Source: Planctomycetaceae bacterium (GTDB lineage: Bacteria; Planctomycetota; Planctomycetia; Planctomycetales; Planctomycetaceae). From it: 64,000 nt of DNA. Positions 50,941 to 59,402 of the stretch are shown here, piece by piece (position 1 is the stretch's first letter; each line of letters starts with the position of its first letter). The translations under genes were made by a program, and so were the position numbers. A model generated the notes under the pieces. It saw only the letters and a program-made list of their open reading frames with translations. It was not told the origin of the DNA and searched no databases. Location: positions 62,001 through 126,000 of the forward strand of contig JABISG010000075.1 of NCBI GenBank assembly GCA_018699955.1, given 5' to 3'.

Positions 50941-51930
50941 TCAACCGTGCAACTCAACCAAATCCTTATCGCACAACACGTGCTCCCGTCCCATCGTTTG
51001 CCCGTCGTGCGCACTCTCTCCCCATACGCGGGCGTGCTTCAATGTTTCTGCCAAGTCACGATGTACCTTGTAGGCCAAATCTTCCACCGTGCCACCGACG
51101 GGAATTGTGAAGGGCGACTCGTAGTTGGCCGGCTTGCCGGGCGCCTTGGTGTATATGCGGATCTGACCAAGCGAGCGAAAAATCAACTCCCGCAGTTCTT
51201 CCCGCGAGTCCTCCCGGTCGAGTTCCACCTTGTGAGTTTCCAAAGTCGTTGGCACGTCTTCGTGAAACAGTTCAAGTCGCGTGTCGCAGTCGGCATCGTC
51301 GCCCCGCGTTACAATCACCAGTGTCTTCACCCGCAACAACGAAAAGTCATCCTCGTCGAATCCTGTTTCCGACGACAGTATTGTCTTGCGCTGTTCCAAT
51401 AACGTAATCACTTCGGCTGTCTCCGCCGGTGCGTCGTCGGAGCTGCCATCCATGCAAAGCAGTACAGCGTCGGCCGAGCGAATGAGGTTGATCTGATACG
51501 GCTCGATGTGCGTGTCGGTAATCGGCGGCATGTCGATTAGTTGCATGGTCACATCTTCCCAAGGCATCATCGCCGGTGCCGGCTCGCGGGTGGTGAAGGG
51601 ATAGTCGGCCACTTCGGGAGTCGCCTTGGTCAACTCGGCGATGATTCGGCTCTTGCCGGAACTCGGGCCGCCGATCAACACCACCTGCCCGGCGCCTTGG
51701 CGCGGAAAGCGATAATTTGGCCCTTTTTTCGGCGACTGCTTTTCCGTCTCAACCGCCGCTTTGGCTTCCTTCAGCCGCGTTTTCAAATCTGCTTGTAAAT
51801 GATCCGTTCCCTTGTGCTTGGGAATCAGCCGCAGCATCACCTGCAAACAATCCACCTCTTCGGTCGGCGATTGCGCCTTGCGATATTCTTCCTCCGCTTT
51901 GCGATATTGAGGCGTCAAATTCGCAGGCAT
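50941..51930 (-). CDS. DRG/Obg-type GTPase with C-terminal TGS domain
   Basis: A 329-residue GTPase. Walker A is GGPSSGKSRI near residues 87-96 (a GxxSSGKS variant); the switch region reads ADYPFTTREPAPAMM, G3 is QLIDMPPI (DMPP for DxPG), and VIVTRGDDAD stands where the NKxD motif is expected, so G4 is degenerate. A TGS domain covers about residues 250-329 (RIYTKAPGKPANYESPFTIP, GTVEDLAYKVH). The N-terminal 70 residues are a charged helical extension, like those of DRG proteins that bind ribosomes. The role in translation is inferred from the family. Confidence 0.8.
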   Translation of the reverse strand: MPANLTPQYRKAEEEYRKAQSPTEEVDCLQVMLRLIPKHKGTDHLQADLKTRLKEAKAAVETEKQSPKKGPNYRFPRQGAGQVVLIGGPSSGKSRIIAELTKATPEVADYPFTTREPAPAMMPWEDVTMQLIDMPPITDTHIEPYQINLIRSADAVLLCMDGSSDDAPAETAEVITLLEQRKTILSSETGFDEDDFSLLRVKTLVIVTRGDDADCDTRLELFHEDVPTTLETHKVELDREDSREELRELIFRSLGQIRIYTKAPGKPANYESPFTIPVGGTVEDLAYKVHRDLAETLKHARVWGESAHDGQTMGREHVLCDKDLVELHG

Positions 51931-51972
51931 GAAACCAACATCCCACCGACCATCGAATCGAACAACGTGTTC

Positions 51973-52002
51973 GCCAAACTTGCTTGCGGTTTAGCGCACC
52001 CC
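51973..52002 (+). repeat. Dispersed repeat family 3, copy with TTTAGCG
   Basis: GCCAAACTTGCTTGCGGTTTAGCGC begins the segment; the GCTTGCGGTTTAGCG core is identical to copies at 21415-21439 and 48100-48115. Upstream CGCCAAAC can partly pair with GTTTAGCG. Between the GTPase start and the rarA stop. Confidence 0.7.
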
Positions 52003-52059
52003 GAAAACGAGAACGCCATCTTAGCGGCACCGAAAACGCACGCAAAGACGACATTCCAA

Positions 52060-53391
52060 TCAGCGCGGTTCGCCCGGCCGGTTTTCGTCTCGCAGGGCAC
52101 GCAGCGCATCGAGCCGTTCTTTCAACTCGGCCTCAAAACCCCGATCGACCGGCTCGTAATAGGTCCGCTCGACGCCGAGATAATCCTGATCGACCCAGCC
52201 GCCTTCGCCGTCGTGGGCGTAACGGTAACCCTCGCCGTGTCCGAGTTGTTTCGCGCCCGGATAGTGCGCGTCGCGCAGATGCACGGGAATTGGTAACACG
52301 CGCTGCTCGCGGACGTCGGCCAATGCGGCATCGATCGCGACATATGACGCATTTGATTTCGGCGCGGTTGCGATATAGGTGACCGCCTGCGCCAACGGAA
52401 TGCGACACTCCGGCATGCCGACCAATTCCGTTGCCTGCGCTGCGGCCGTCGCGACCTGAATCGCCTGCGGATCGGCATTGCCGACATCTTCGGAAGCCGC
52501 AATCACAATTCGCCGCGCCAGAAACCGCGGATCTTCGCCCGCTTCCAGCATGCGTGCCAACCAGTAAATCGCCGCATCCGGATCGCTACCACGCATGCTC
52601 TTAATAAGTGCGCTGGCCGCGTCGAAATGTTCGTCGCCATCCTGATCGTATCGAATGGCTTTCTTCTGAATGGACTCCTGCGCGACATCCAGATCGACAG
52701 CTCGACCTGAATCCACGACCGATAACACAGCGATTTCCAAAGCATTGAGCGACTGCCGCGCATCGCCGTCAGAAATGTCGGCCAGGAAATCCAACGCTCC
52801 GTCGGTCACTTCGACTCCGGACTGACCCAACCCGCGTTCGGAATCCTTCAGCGCACTGTTGAGCAAAGTCAGCACGTCTTCGCGACTGAGCGATTGAAAC
52901 TCAAAAATCTGGCTGCGGCTGACCAACGGCGAGACGAGCGAAAAGAACGGATTGGCGGTCGTCGCACCGATTAAACTAATCACGCCCGCTTCGACGTCGG
53001 GCAGCAGCACATCTTGCTGCGTGCGGTTGAAGCGATGCAACTCGTCGATGAACAGAATGGTCCGCGATCCATCGACGGCAAGTCGGTCGCGCGCCCCTTC
53101 GAGTTCCACCCGCAATTCCTTCACACCGACGGCAGCCGCGTTCAGTTTGCGGAATTCGCGGCGGGTATAATTCGCAATCACTTCGGCCAGTGACGTCTTA
53201 CCGGTTCCCGGCGGTCCGTAAAAGACGACCGAATTCAACCGGTCGGCCGCCAGCATTCGCCGCAGCAGTTTGCCTTCACCCAGGAAATGCTGCTGGCCGA
53301 CAAACTCGTCGAGGGTTCGCGGCCGCATGCGCGCCGCTAAAGGTTGGGCCGACTGAAGATTGGCCGCTTCCTGCTTGTCGAACAACCCCAT
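52060..53391 (-). CDS. rarA: Replication-associated recombination protein A (MgsA/RarA, WRNIP1 family)
   Basis: A 443-residue AAA+ ATPase. Walker A GPPGTGKTSL at 59-68, Walker B ILFIDELHRF, sensor 1 VSLIGATTANPFF, and an arginine-finger region SRSQIFEFQSL all fit. The C-terminal RarA domain has ASALIKSMRGSDPDAAIYWL and ASEDVGNADP. RarA acts at stalled forks to recruit repair factors. Start ATG 53391; a family-1 hairpin is 40 bases upstream. Confidence 0.93.
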   Translation of the reverse strand: MGLFDKQEAANLQSAQPLAARMRPRTLDEFVGQQHFLGEGKLLRRMLAADRLNSVVFYGPPGTGKTSLAEVIANYTRREFRKLNAAAVGVKELRVELEGARDRLAVDGSRTILFIDELHRFNRTQQDVLLPDVEAGVISLIGATTANPFFSLVSPLVSRSQIFEFQSLSREDVLTLLNSALKDSERGLGQSGVEVTDGALDFLADISDGDARQSLNALEIAVLSVVDSGRAVDLDVAQESIQKKAIRYDQDGDEHFDAASALIKSMRGSDPDAAIYWLARMLEAGEDPRFLARRIVIAASEDVGNADPQAIQVATAAAQATELVGMPECRIPLAQAVTYIATAPKSNASYVAIDAALADVREQRVLPIPVHLRDAHYPGAKQLGHGEGYRYAHDGEGGWVDQDYLGVERTYYEPVDRGFEAELKERLDALRALRDENRPGEPR

Positions 53392-53814
53392 GATGATTCA
53401 ATTAACCGGAACCAATTGTCGTAAAAACAAAAAGCCCACGGGCAGCGCCCTGTGGGATCAAATGCAGTGTCATTTAGGGTTGGTATCACCCAAAAAAGAA
53501 ACCTCCACCAATGCCGCTCCGGGGTGGAGAATGTACTGAACCCGTGAATCTAAAGTGGGTACCCCGCACCCGGGTTGTGTGAGCCGAGCGAACTCGGATA
53601 TACACGCGGCCGAATCGTCAAGGTTCCCCGGATTAGTGATTGTAGGGTCGACAAACTTGCCCGGATCGGACATGGCAGAGGTCGTGCAAATCCTCGAGGT
53701 TTGCGTCTCCAATCGTATCGCCGCCCGGCCGCCCATGCAAGATGATAATCCCGGCTTTTACAGATTGGCAAAACACCAATTCAAGGGACAAGAAAACGAC
53801 CGCGGGGCCATCCG
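53392..53814. other. Intergenic region between rarA and the tRNA-Pro promoter
   Basis: 423 bases with a family-1 hairpin near the left end. A short open frame at 53673-53819 (48 codons) has no ribosome site or recognisable product and is not called. Nothing else stands out. Confidence 0.45.
53431..53460 (+). repeat. Dispersed hairpin repeat, family 1, copy 4
   Basis: AAAGCCCACGGGCAGCGCCC followed by TGTGGGATCA. One change from copy 1 in the right arm gives a G-U pair. It lies 40 bases upstream of the rarA start. Confidence 0.8.
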
Positions 53815-53842
53815 TTGACCGCCACCGCCGGATTGGTACAAT
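53815..53842 (+). promoter_or_regulatory. Sigma-70-type promoter of tRNA-Pro(CGG)
   Basis: TTGACC (53815-53820) and TACAAT (53837-53842) with a 16-base spacer, 61 bases before the tRNA. TTGACC also serves the tRNA-Pro(TGG) gene. Confidence 0.65.
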
Positions 53843-53903
53843 GCATCACCACCGTCGCCAACCGTGCCGCAATCGAAGCGGTCGGGCTGTCGGCAAAACA
53901 AAT

Positions 53904-53977
53904 CGGGGCGTGGCTCAGCTTGGTAGAGCGCTGCGTTCGGGACGCAGAGGTCGCTGGTTCAAATCCAGTCGCCCCGA
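53904..53977 (+). tRNA. tRNA-Pro (anticodon CGG)
   Basis: A 74-base cloverleaf: acceptor CGGGGCG/CGCCCCG, D arm GCTCAGCTTGGTAGAGC, anticodon stem CTGCG/CGCAG with loop TTCGGGA (anticodon CGG), T arm CTGGTTCAAATCCAG, discriminator A. Reads CCG. CCA not encoded. It borders the gene-poor accessory region to its right, as a tRNA used for integration would. Confidence 0.95.
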
Positions 53978-53997
53978 CTTGACACAAGGTATTATCA

Positions 53998-54040
53998 GAA
54001 AAGGGGTTGCATCGACGAACGGTGCAGCCCTTTCTTCGTT
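53998..54040 (+). terminator. Terminator hairpin downstream of tRNA-Pro(CGG)
   Basis: AAAGGG-TTGCA pairs with TGCAGCCCTTT with a small bulge, and TTCGTTTTC follows. Confidence 0.65.
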
Positions 54041-54338
54041 TTCGACGCCTCGGTGATACCTTTCGTGATACCTTTTTGGCATCGACCGGTACATTGACCG
54101 TGCTGACTGCTTGTCAGGCGACCAGGCATCTCGAAGATTGCGAATCTCTCAGGCGATAACGCCTCGATGCACGAGAACGCCTCAGGATGACCCGATGGTC
54201 GTCTTTGGCGTTCAAAGCCCCTCACGAGCCAATTTCGCGACGCTGAGATGCCGACAACTACATTGGCGACAATAGAAACTGGCCCAAGAAACTCGTGTCC
54301 GCTGTCAGGCCCGAAATCGACTCAGAGGAGGTCGTAGG
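54041..54338. other. Gene-free stretch after tRNA-Pro
   Basis: About 300 bases without a supported gene. It includes two copies of TGATACCTTT 13 bases apart (around 54053 and 54067), of the kind often left beside tRNA genes where integrases have acted. No integrase gene or second copy of the tRNA 3' end was seen. Confidence 0.4.
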
Positions 54339-55073
54339 ATGCCCAAACCGATAAAGCTCCCGTTGAAGAAACAAAAGGCCTTCCAGCGGCTCCAAGAGTT
54401 GCTCCAGCAGTCCGGCCGTCACGACTTACTCTGGTATCATCGCGTCGGTCAGGAAGTGAATCGGCTCTACCCCGCTGACGACCGGGGATACGGCGAAAGT
54501 CACATGCCGACCCTTGCCGAAGCTCTTGGAAAGTCAGCGTCGTACGCAGACACGCTCTGGAAGAGTCGCCTGTTCTGGAACGAGTACGAACGGTCAGAAG
54601 TTCGATCACTCTGCAAAGCTGAGGCCGCTGGTGGTTTCGTCCTGACCTGGTCGCACATGCAATCCCTGCTCTCACTCGACGACGAAGACCGGCCAAGGTT
54701 TCAGGAGGACTGCCTGAACGCTGAATGGCCATGCAAGGAACTGCACCGCCGGATCAAGGAATCCCGGGAACCGCAGGGGCAAGGTGGACGACGTTTCCAG
54801 AAGCCAAAGGACGTTGAAACCGCGCTGCGGCAGTTGATCAATGAGAGCCGAACGTGGGATCGGCGGTACCACGAGGTGTGGTTTGAACTGGACGAGCCCG
54901 CGATTCGGTTGGAAACCGGAAAAGGCAAATCCGAGGATGTCGCGGAACTTGCGACTGAGGCTGTTAAGGTTCTCAAAACGCTTCAATCCGACATCGAGGA
55001 TTGCCTACCGCGTCTGAAGGCTCTGACGGGAAAAAGGAAGAAGGTGGGACGGCGTGCCAAGAAACGTGGTTGA
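54339..55073 (+). CDS. Stand-alone DUF1016 N-terminal (YhcG-N-like) domain protein
   Basis: A 244-residue protein. DLLWYHRVGQEVNRLYPADD, YGESHMPTLAEALGKSASYA, DTLWKSRLFWNEY and VLTWSHMQSLLSLDDEDRPR followed by KELHRRIKES reproduce the pattern of the winged-helix-like N-terminal half of DUF1016/YhcG nucleases. The C-terminal PD-(D/E)XK nuclease half is absent; instead residues 150-244 are a Lys/Arg-rich helical region ending KKVGRRAKKRG. The full-length family is linked to DNA processing and mobile elements. Being next to a tRNA gene and beside decayed sequence, it is probably part of an old island. DNA binding is inferred. Confidence 0.6.
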   Translation: MPKPIKLPLKKQKAFQRLQELLQQSGRHDLLWYHRVGQEVNRLYPADDRGYGESHMPTLAEALGKSASYADTLWKSRLFWNEYERSEVRSLCKAEAAGGFVLTWSHMQSLLSLDDEDRPRFQEDCLNAEWPCKELHRRIKESREPQGQGGRRFQKPKDVETALRQLINESRTWDRRYHEVWFELDEPAIRLETGKGKSEDVAELATEAVKVLKTLQSDIEDCLPRLKALTGKRKKVGRRAKKRG

Positions 55074-55190
55074 AAGGTAACGTCGGTACTTATCGACAAC
55101 GTCGTGGCACAAGATTCACGTCCCAGCGGGCTCTCGTTCCATCTGCTGCCGCTGTTGAGGGATAGCCCTTAACGAAGTAAACCGAAACGC

Positions 55191-55520
55191 ATGCACGAGC
55201 CGTTTGGTGCCGTCAGCACGATTACATTGTGCAGCATCCCCGATGTGAAGCAAGCAATGAGCGAGTTATTCCGGGTGCTGAAGCCGGGCGGCCGCATCCT
55301 ATTCCTTGAACACGGCCTCAGCCCCGATGCGAACGTGGCGAAGTGGCAGCGGCGGTTGAACTGACTGCAAGGAATCGTTGCTGACGGTTGTACGTTGACG
55401 CTCGACGTGCCGGAACTTCTTGCGACCCAACCGTTCAGTACGGTCGAGATCGACAACTTCTACATGGAGAAGACTGCCAGAATCCACGGATACATGTCCC
55501 GAGGGACGGCGACGAAATGA
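55191..55520 (+). pseudogene. Truncated and interrupted SAM methyltransferase
   Basis: The frame reads [53 protein letters not shown], then an in-frame TGA at 55362-55364, then LQGIVADGCTLTLDVPELLA and a C-terminal FSTVEIDNFYMEKTARIHGY. This is the last half of a UbiE-like class I methyltransferase. The SAM-binding N-terminal third is missing upstream, and the TGA probably arose from CGA. A dead remnant rather than a working gene. Confidence 0.78.
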
Positions 55521-55701
55521 TGAACCCGAGCAGCGACGTCTTCGCGCTTCTACTCAACGAACTCCATGACCGATGTCCTTGCTGCCATCGGCTATCATTC
55601 CTGTCTGTTTTCTCGAAGGAGAAACGAGAAGACCACTTGGCTGACCGGCCACATCAAGATACTTACTGTCGCGGATCGCGTGGCGTTGCTCGCCGCTCAA
55701 C

Positions 55702-56007
55702 TTACGCGGCGACAGCTTCGGCGACTTCCGGGAGCAGGCGGTGTCGCAGCCGCAGCTTCATGTAGCGGTCGCCGCGCGTGTCGTAGAAGTAAATCATATT
55801 CTGATCAGCGGCCCAGATGGCTTCCAGGCGAACGCTACGGGGTCCGTTCAGTGAAAATCGCAGTCCGCAGTCTCGTCCACGACGAAAGAGCTGCATTTCG
55901 GTTATTTCAAACTGGTCTTCCAGCAGGTTTTCTTTTTCGCAAAGTGTGTGGTGGATAAAGGTCCTCAAATCATTCAACGAGCGAATCTCTTCGATCGTAT
56001 CAAGCAT
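55702..56007 (-). CDS. Small soluble protein of unknown function
   Basis: A 101-residue protein from ATG 56007, chosen over 56031 because GGAAG lies eight bases upstream. It begins MLDTIEEIRSLNDLRTFIHH, continues with MQLFRRGRDCGLRFSLNGPR and AIWAADQNMIYFYDTRGDRY, and ends in a helical MKLRLRHRLLPEVAEAVAA. The middle looks like a beta-sheet domain. No family recognised. It is the only intact minus-strand gene in this decayed stretch. Confidence 0.6.
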   Translation of the reverse strand: MLDTIEEIRSLNDLRTFIHHTLCEKENLLEDQFEITEMQLFRRGRDCGLRFSLNGPRSVRLEAIWAADQNMIYFYDTRGDRYMKLRLRHRLLPEVAEAVAA

Positions 56008-56118
56008 ATAAATTACTTCCTTGTCAATCAAATGGGGTAAATGAATTCGCGCGGCATGTACCGTAAGATGTCGCCTGCGCCGGGATTCTGTGCTGTGGTG
56101 TAGTGAGTGGATCGCAAT

Positions 56119-56159
56119 AAAAAACGACCAGCCAGGATTTCAAGGGCTGATCGTTTTTT
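56119..56159. terminator. Bidirectional rho-independent terminator
   Basis: AAAAAACGACCAGCC pairs with GGCTGATCGTTTTTT (14 of 15 plus a G-U type mismatch) around an 11-base loop, giving A- and T-tracts on both sides. No gene ends just before it on either strand, so it may close an unrecognised small transcript. Confidence 0.75.
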
Positions 56160-57295
56160 GAATCCACGAGGCTGAGCACGTAGCCTCGATGGAGAAAGGG
56201 GTCTTGCCACCATGACTATCGGCACACTCAAAAAGTCAGCAACAATTCGATGATCGTGATCATCCGAAGTTACTACGAATACCGAGTCGAATCGTTACGA
56301 TCGTTAGAGTCTCACAGATGCGGAATAGGCGTGAGGCAAGAGCTCGTGGCTGGGTGTTTTTGCCGCGCGGCAAAAACTCCGGACACAATGTCCGAGCGAC
56401 CGACGCAGGCGATGCCCAAGCATGATTAGGCGCTGCGTCACATTTCCATTGCTGCCAATAGCGTCACCGCTGTCCTAAAACTGTAAAGTCAGTCCGAACG
56501 GCTCGTGTGCAGCGGACGCGTCGGATGGGCACACGACAACAGCAGTTGATCCGGTCGGTCCCTCTCAAGGTTCAGGCCGTTTGTTGCGTGGCGGCTCGTT
56601 CGGCGTTCGGGCGGTTGTCGTCCGTTTCGCCTACCGTAAAATCTACCTACCGACGACCCAGCTCAGCTTCAATGGTTTCCGTCCGTCGAGAACTTACAAA
56701 TTTGCCGCCCAGGCAGGCAATCCTCAGCCGCAAGCGAATGGTGGGAACAAGCCGGATGTGAAACCAGCGAGTGAACCACCTAACGATGATCCAGTCGAAG
56801 CGCAGATACCGGCCGGGTTCGAGAACGCGAGGGAGTAGGGTTGGACAACGCTCTTCGTAACGACTCGCGCGACCCGATTCCGGAAGTCGTGAAACGATCA
56901 TTCTTTGCAGAATTTCGAGTCCTTTACAGTGGCTTCAATCCGTTCCAAACACGTCTCGAATCCGTGAGCGCAGGTTAACAGTCATATCGCGCTCTTGTGT
57001 TAAACTGGCGCATTCGTTCGGCCAGCGTCTGCCTGGAGAAGTGTTCTGCACTTGAAATAGGCAATCGACCCGAATCAGTCCCACGTTGAAGGGGTGAAGA
57101 ATGTCGAAATTGATCACAAGAAGCGTTATGGTAGTGAGCAGCGGTCTTCGTCAGTGTCGCCGACGAATCTATCTGGGAAATCCCGGTCAGATTCATCCTG
57201 TCAGTTGAAGACCGTAAAAATAGTTTGATCGAAATCACATTCCGATCTCAAACCGACTCCCCTTCCGTTAATAAATCGATTTCGGAGAAGTCCAC
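56160..57295. other. 1.1-kb region without a supported gene
   Basis: Plus-strand frames at 56507-56761 and 56581-56838 overlap each other, lack ribosome sites and look non-coding. The region contains a perfect 22-base palindrome at 56356-56377 and AACGCTCTTCGTAAC at 56847-56861, repeated at 58082-58096. It probably holds decayed genes and, at its right end, the promoter of the TPR/haem protein gene. Confidence 0.45.
56356..56377. repeat. Perfect 22-base palindrome
   Basis: GTTTTTGCCGC is followed directly by its complement GCGGCAAAAAC, without a loop. Single copy in the window. A binding site or the stem of a cruciform; role unknown. Confidence 0.7.
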
Positions 57296-58057
57296 ATGCG
57301 CAAACATTTCTGCCCAAAAACCGCATTTGCTGGAATCCTCGTCTGTTTCTCGCTCTCTGTACTCGTATCCGCGCAAGGAGATGAAAGCCGGAAAAAAACT
57401 GAGAGCTCCAAAAAGAAGACCGAGGACAAGACTGATGAGAAAAAAAAGAAACCGTTCGCACACGTTGTCCGGAAAGTCTTTTTCGCCGGGTTTGCCGGAG
57501 ACGACAAAGCTCTCAAGAAGGGAATGACGATTTGCGAGGAAACCCTGGCCAAAAACCCAAAGCACGCCGAAGCACTCGCCTGGAGGGGTGCGGGCCGATT
57601 GTTTCTCTCTGGAAAATCATTTCAATCGGGCGACGTGGACGCGGGCATGATCAAATGGGAATCGGGAATCAAGGATCTCGACAAAGCGAAAGAACTGGAA
57701 CCGGATAACATCGCGGTCCTCATTCCCCGCGCGGCCTCATTGATGGGAGCTGGTCGCAATGCACCTCCAAAATTCGGTAAACCGCTGTTGAAAAGAGTCA
57801 AAGCGGACTTCGAATACACCTACAAAAAGCAAAAAGATTACCTCGACCAGCTGGGCGAACATCCACTCGGTGAACTTAGGATGGGCCTGGCCGATGTCTA
57901 CCGATTGCTGGGTGAGACCGACAAGTCGAAAGAACAACTGCTCGCCGTTCAGAAGGATCTCCCCGATACCAAATACGCCAAAAGAGCCACCGAATGGCTC
58001 GCCGCCCCCGCTGATAAGAAACTTGCGCACAACTGCATCGGGTGCCACATGGAGTGA
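57296..58057 (+). CDS. Secreted TPR protein with a C-terminal c-type haem motif
   Basis: A 253-residue protein with GGAGAA before ATG. The signal peptide (FAGILVCFSLSVLVSAQ) is followed by a Lys-rich linker (KKTESSKKKTEDKTDEKKKK). TPR-like helices include LAKNPKHAEALAWRGAGRLF, AKELEPDNIAVLIPRAASLM and LGELRMGLADVYRLLGETDK. At the very end, Cys247-Cys250-His251 in CIGCHM form a CxxCH haem-attachment site, an unusual terminal location for a cytochrome. It would sit in the periplasm. Role in electron transfer or haem-linked sensing is inferred. Flanked by a 15-base direct repeat (56847 and 58082). Confidence 0.7.
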   Translation: MRKHFCPKTAFAGILVCFSLSVLVSAQGDESRKKTESSKKKTEDKTDEKKKKPFAHVVRKVFFAGFAGDDKALKKGMTICEETLAKNPKHAEALAWRGAGRLFLSGKSFQSGDVDAGMIKWESGIKDLDKAKELEPDNIAVLIPRAASLMGAGRNAPPKFGKPLLKRVKADFEYTYKKQKDYLDQLGEHPLGELRMGLADVYRLLGETDKSKEQLLAVQKDLPDTKYAKRATEWLAAPADKKLAHNCIGCHME

Positions 58058-58571
58058 GTTGAACCTTACATCCCCTTTCCTAACGCTCTTCGTAACCAGT
58101 CGCGCGCGTGTCAAACCTGGAACCGCTGAAGCGGCAGGAAGGTGCGGGATTTCGCGAAACCCCACGATTCCTCGCAGTCGGAATGACGACACCGTTCGGC
58201 CGCCCTCAGCCGCGCAAACTGCTCCCGGTCGAAAGAACCGGAGCGCGCTGGATCACGAATTATGCGGCTCCCCAGCCTTGAGAATGCCAGCACCGTAAAC
58301 CACCTGATCTGACGGGAATCGCGTGTTTTGAATTCGCGAACGGCAATAGCGGATTCACTTCGGGCAAGTTACGGTGTGTGCCGAGTGATTCGAGGGCCAA
58401 ACGCGAAAACCAAGGGTTTTCGGAACAGTTCGCCCATCGGGCGTGCGGCACTTCTTTACGACGTTCCATGCCATCGCAAAGGGCAAGCCGACGTCCAGCA
58501 ACGGTCGCATGAGATTGATTGCGTGGAGCGGCAGAAAAAACGCTGCAAACCTTTGCTGCGCGAGATCGAGC
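58058..58571. other. 514-bp intergenic region between convergent genes
   Basis: No gene supported. It includes AACGCTCTTCGTAAC at 58082-58096 (second copy of the repeat at 56847-56861) and short frames with no domain or ribosome site. Both neighbours end here, so terminators are expected, but no clear hairpin with T-tract was found. Confidence 0.45.
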
Positions 58572-59222
58572 TTATTCAGCTGTCGATGATGAGATTGCGA
58601 TGCGATAGACTTCGGAAATCTCGTCCGGGCCGCTGATTCCTGGACTGACGGTTTGCAACAGTCCGTTCTGCAGGCTGTAAATCCAGCCGTGGACCGACAG
58701 TTCCTGTCCATTGCGCCACGCCTGCTGAACGATCGTTGTGGAGCAGACGTTTTGTACCTGCTCGACAACATTCAGTTCGCATAACAGATCGAGGCGACGT
58801 TCGTCATCGTGGATATGTGCCAGTGTGTGGTCGTGCTTCTGCCGTATGTCTCTCAGATGGCGGAGCCAATTGTCGATCAGTCCAAGCGCGTGATTGTCCA
58901 GCGCGGCGTTGACGCCGCCGCAACCGTAGTGACCACACACGATGATGTGGCGGACTTTCAGAATCGCGACGGCGTATTCAATGACAGACAAGCAATTCAT
59001 ATCACTATGCACAACGACATTCGCAACATTCCGATGAACGAAGACGTCACCCGGCTGCAGGCCAACAATCTGGTTGGCCGGGACGCGACTGTCGGCACAG
59101 CCGATCCAGAGATACTCCGGCGACTGCTGCTGCGATAACTGGTCGAAGAAGTCGGGTTCATTTTCCGTGATGCTTTTGGCCCACGCCTTGTTGTTCGCAA
59201 GAAGATCTCTCAGAGTGCGCAT
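58572..59222 (-). CDS. Beta-class carbonic anhydrase
   Basis: A 216-residue enzyme from ATG 59222; the frame extends upstream without support. The zinc ligands are Cys42, His98 and Cys101, and the catalytic dyad is Asp44-Arg46, in GCADSRVPA and CGHYGCGG. It interconverts CO2 and bicarbonate in the cytoplasm. It follows, on the same strand and after a 180-base gap, the SulP transporter and the divergent carbonic-anhydrase-like gene, so it probably supplies or uses the bicarbonate moved by that transporter. Confidence 0.93.
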   Translation of the reverse strand: MRTLRDLLANNKAWAKSITENEPDFFDQLSQQQSPEYLWIGCADSRVPANQIVGLQPGDVFVHRNVANVVVHSDMNCLSVIEYAVAILKVRHIIVCGHYGCGGVNAALDNHALGLIDNWLRHLRDIRQKHDHTLAHIHDDERRLDLLCELNVVEQVQNVCSTTIVQQAWRNGQELSVHGWIYSLQNGLLQTVSPGISGPDEISEVYRIAISSSTAE

Positions 59223-59402
59223 GACAATCGGTCCTTTTTGCGTAATGCCGTCCCAAGCTTCGCTCGCCGATCGACGAGGAATCGGGCGATGTTTTAAGGC
59301 ATTGTACAAACGGCCGTCGATAATTCCACGCAATGCGCCAGAACACGATAGAAGTTGATTGTGGCCGCCCGATCATTTGTCGCGTCCAAAGGTCCGCCAC
59401 CA

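Noticed and set aside
56507..56838. Small secreted or ribosomal-like proteins in overlapping plus-strand frames
   Set aside because: The frames overlap each other, lack ribosome sites and have no consistent composition.
53904..57295. A complete integrated prophage or integrative element at tRNA-Pro(CGG)
   Set aside because: No integrase, no structural genes and no second copy of the tRNA 3' end (attR) were found, so only a decayed island is proposed.
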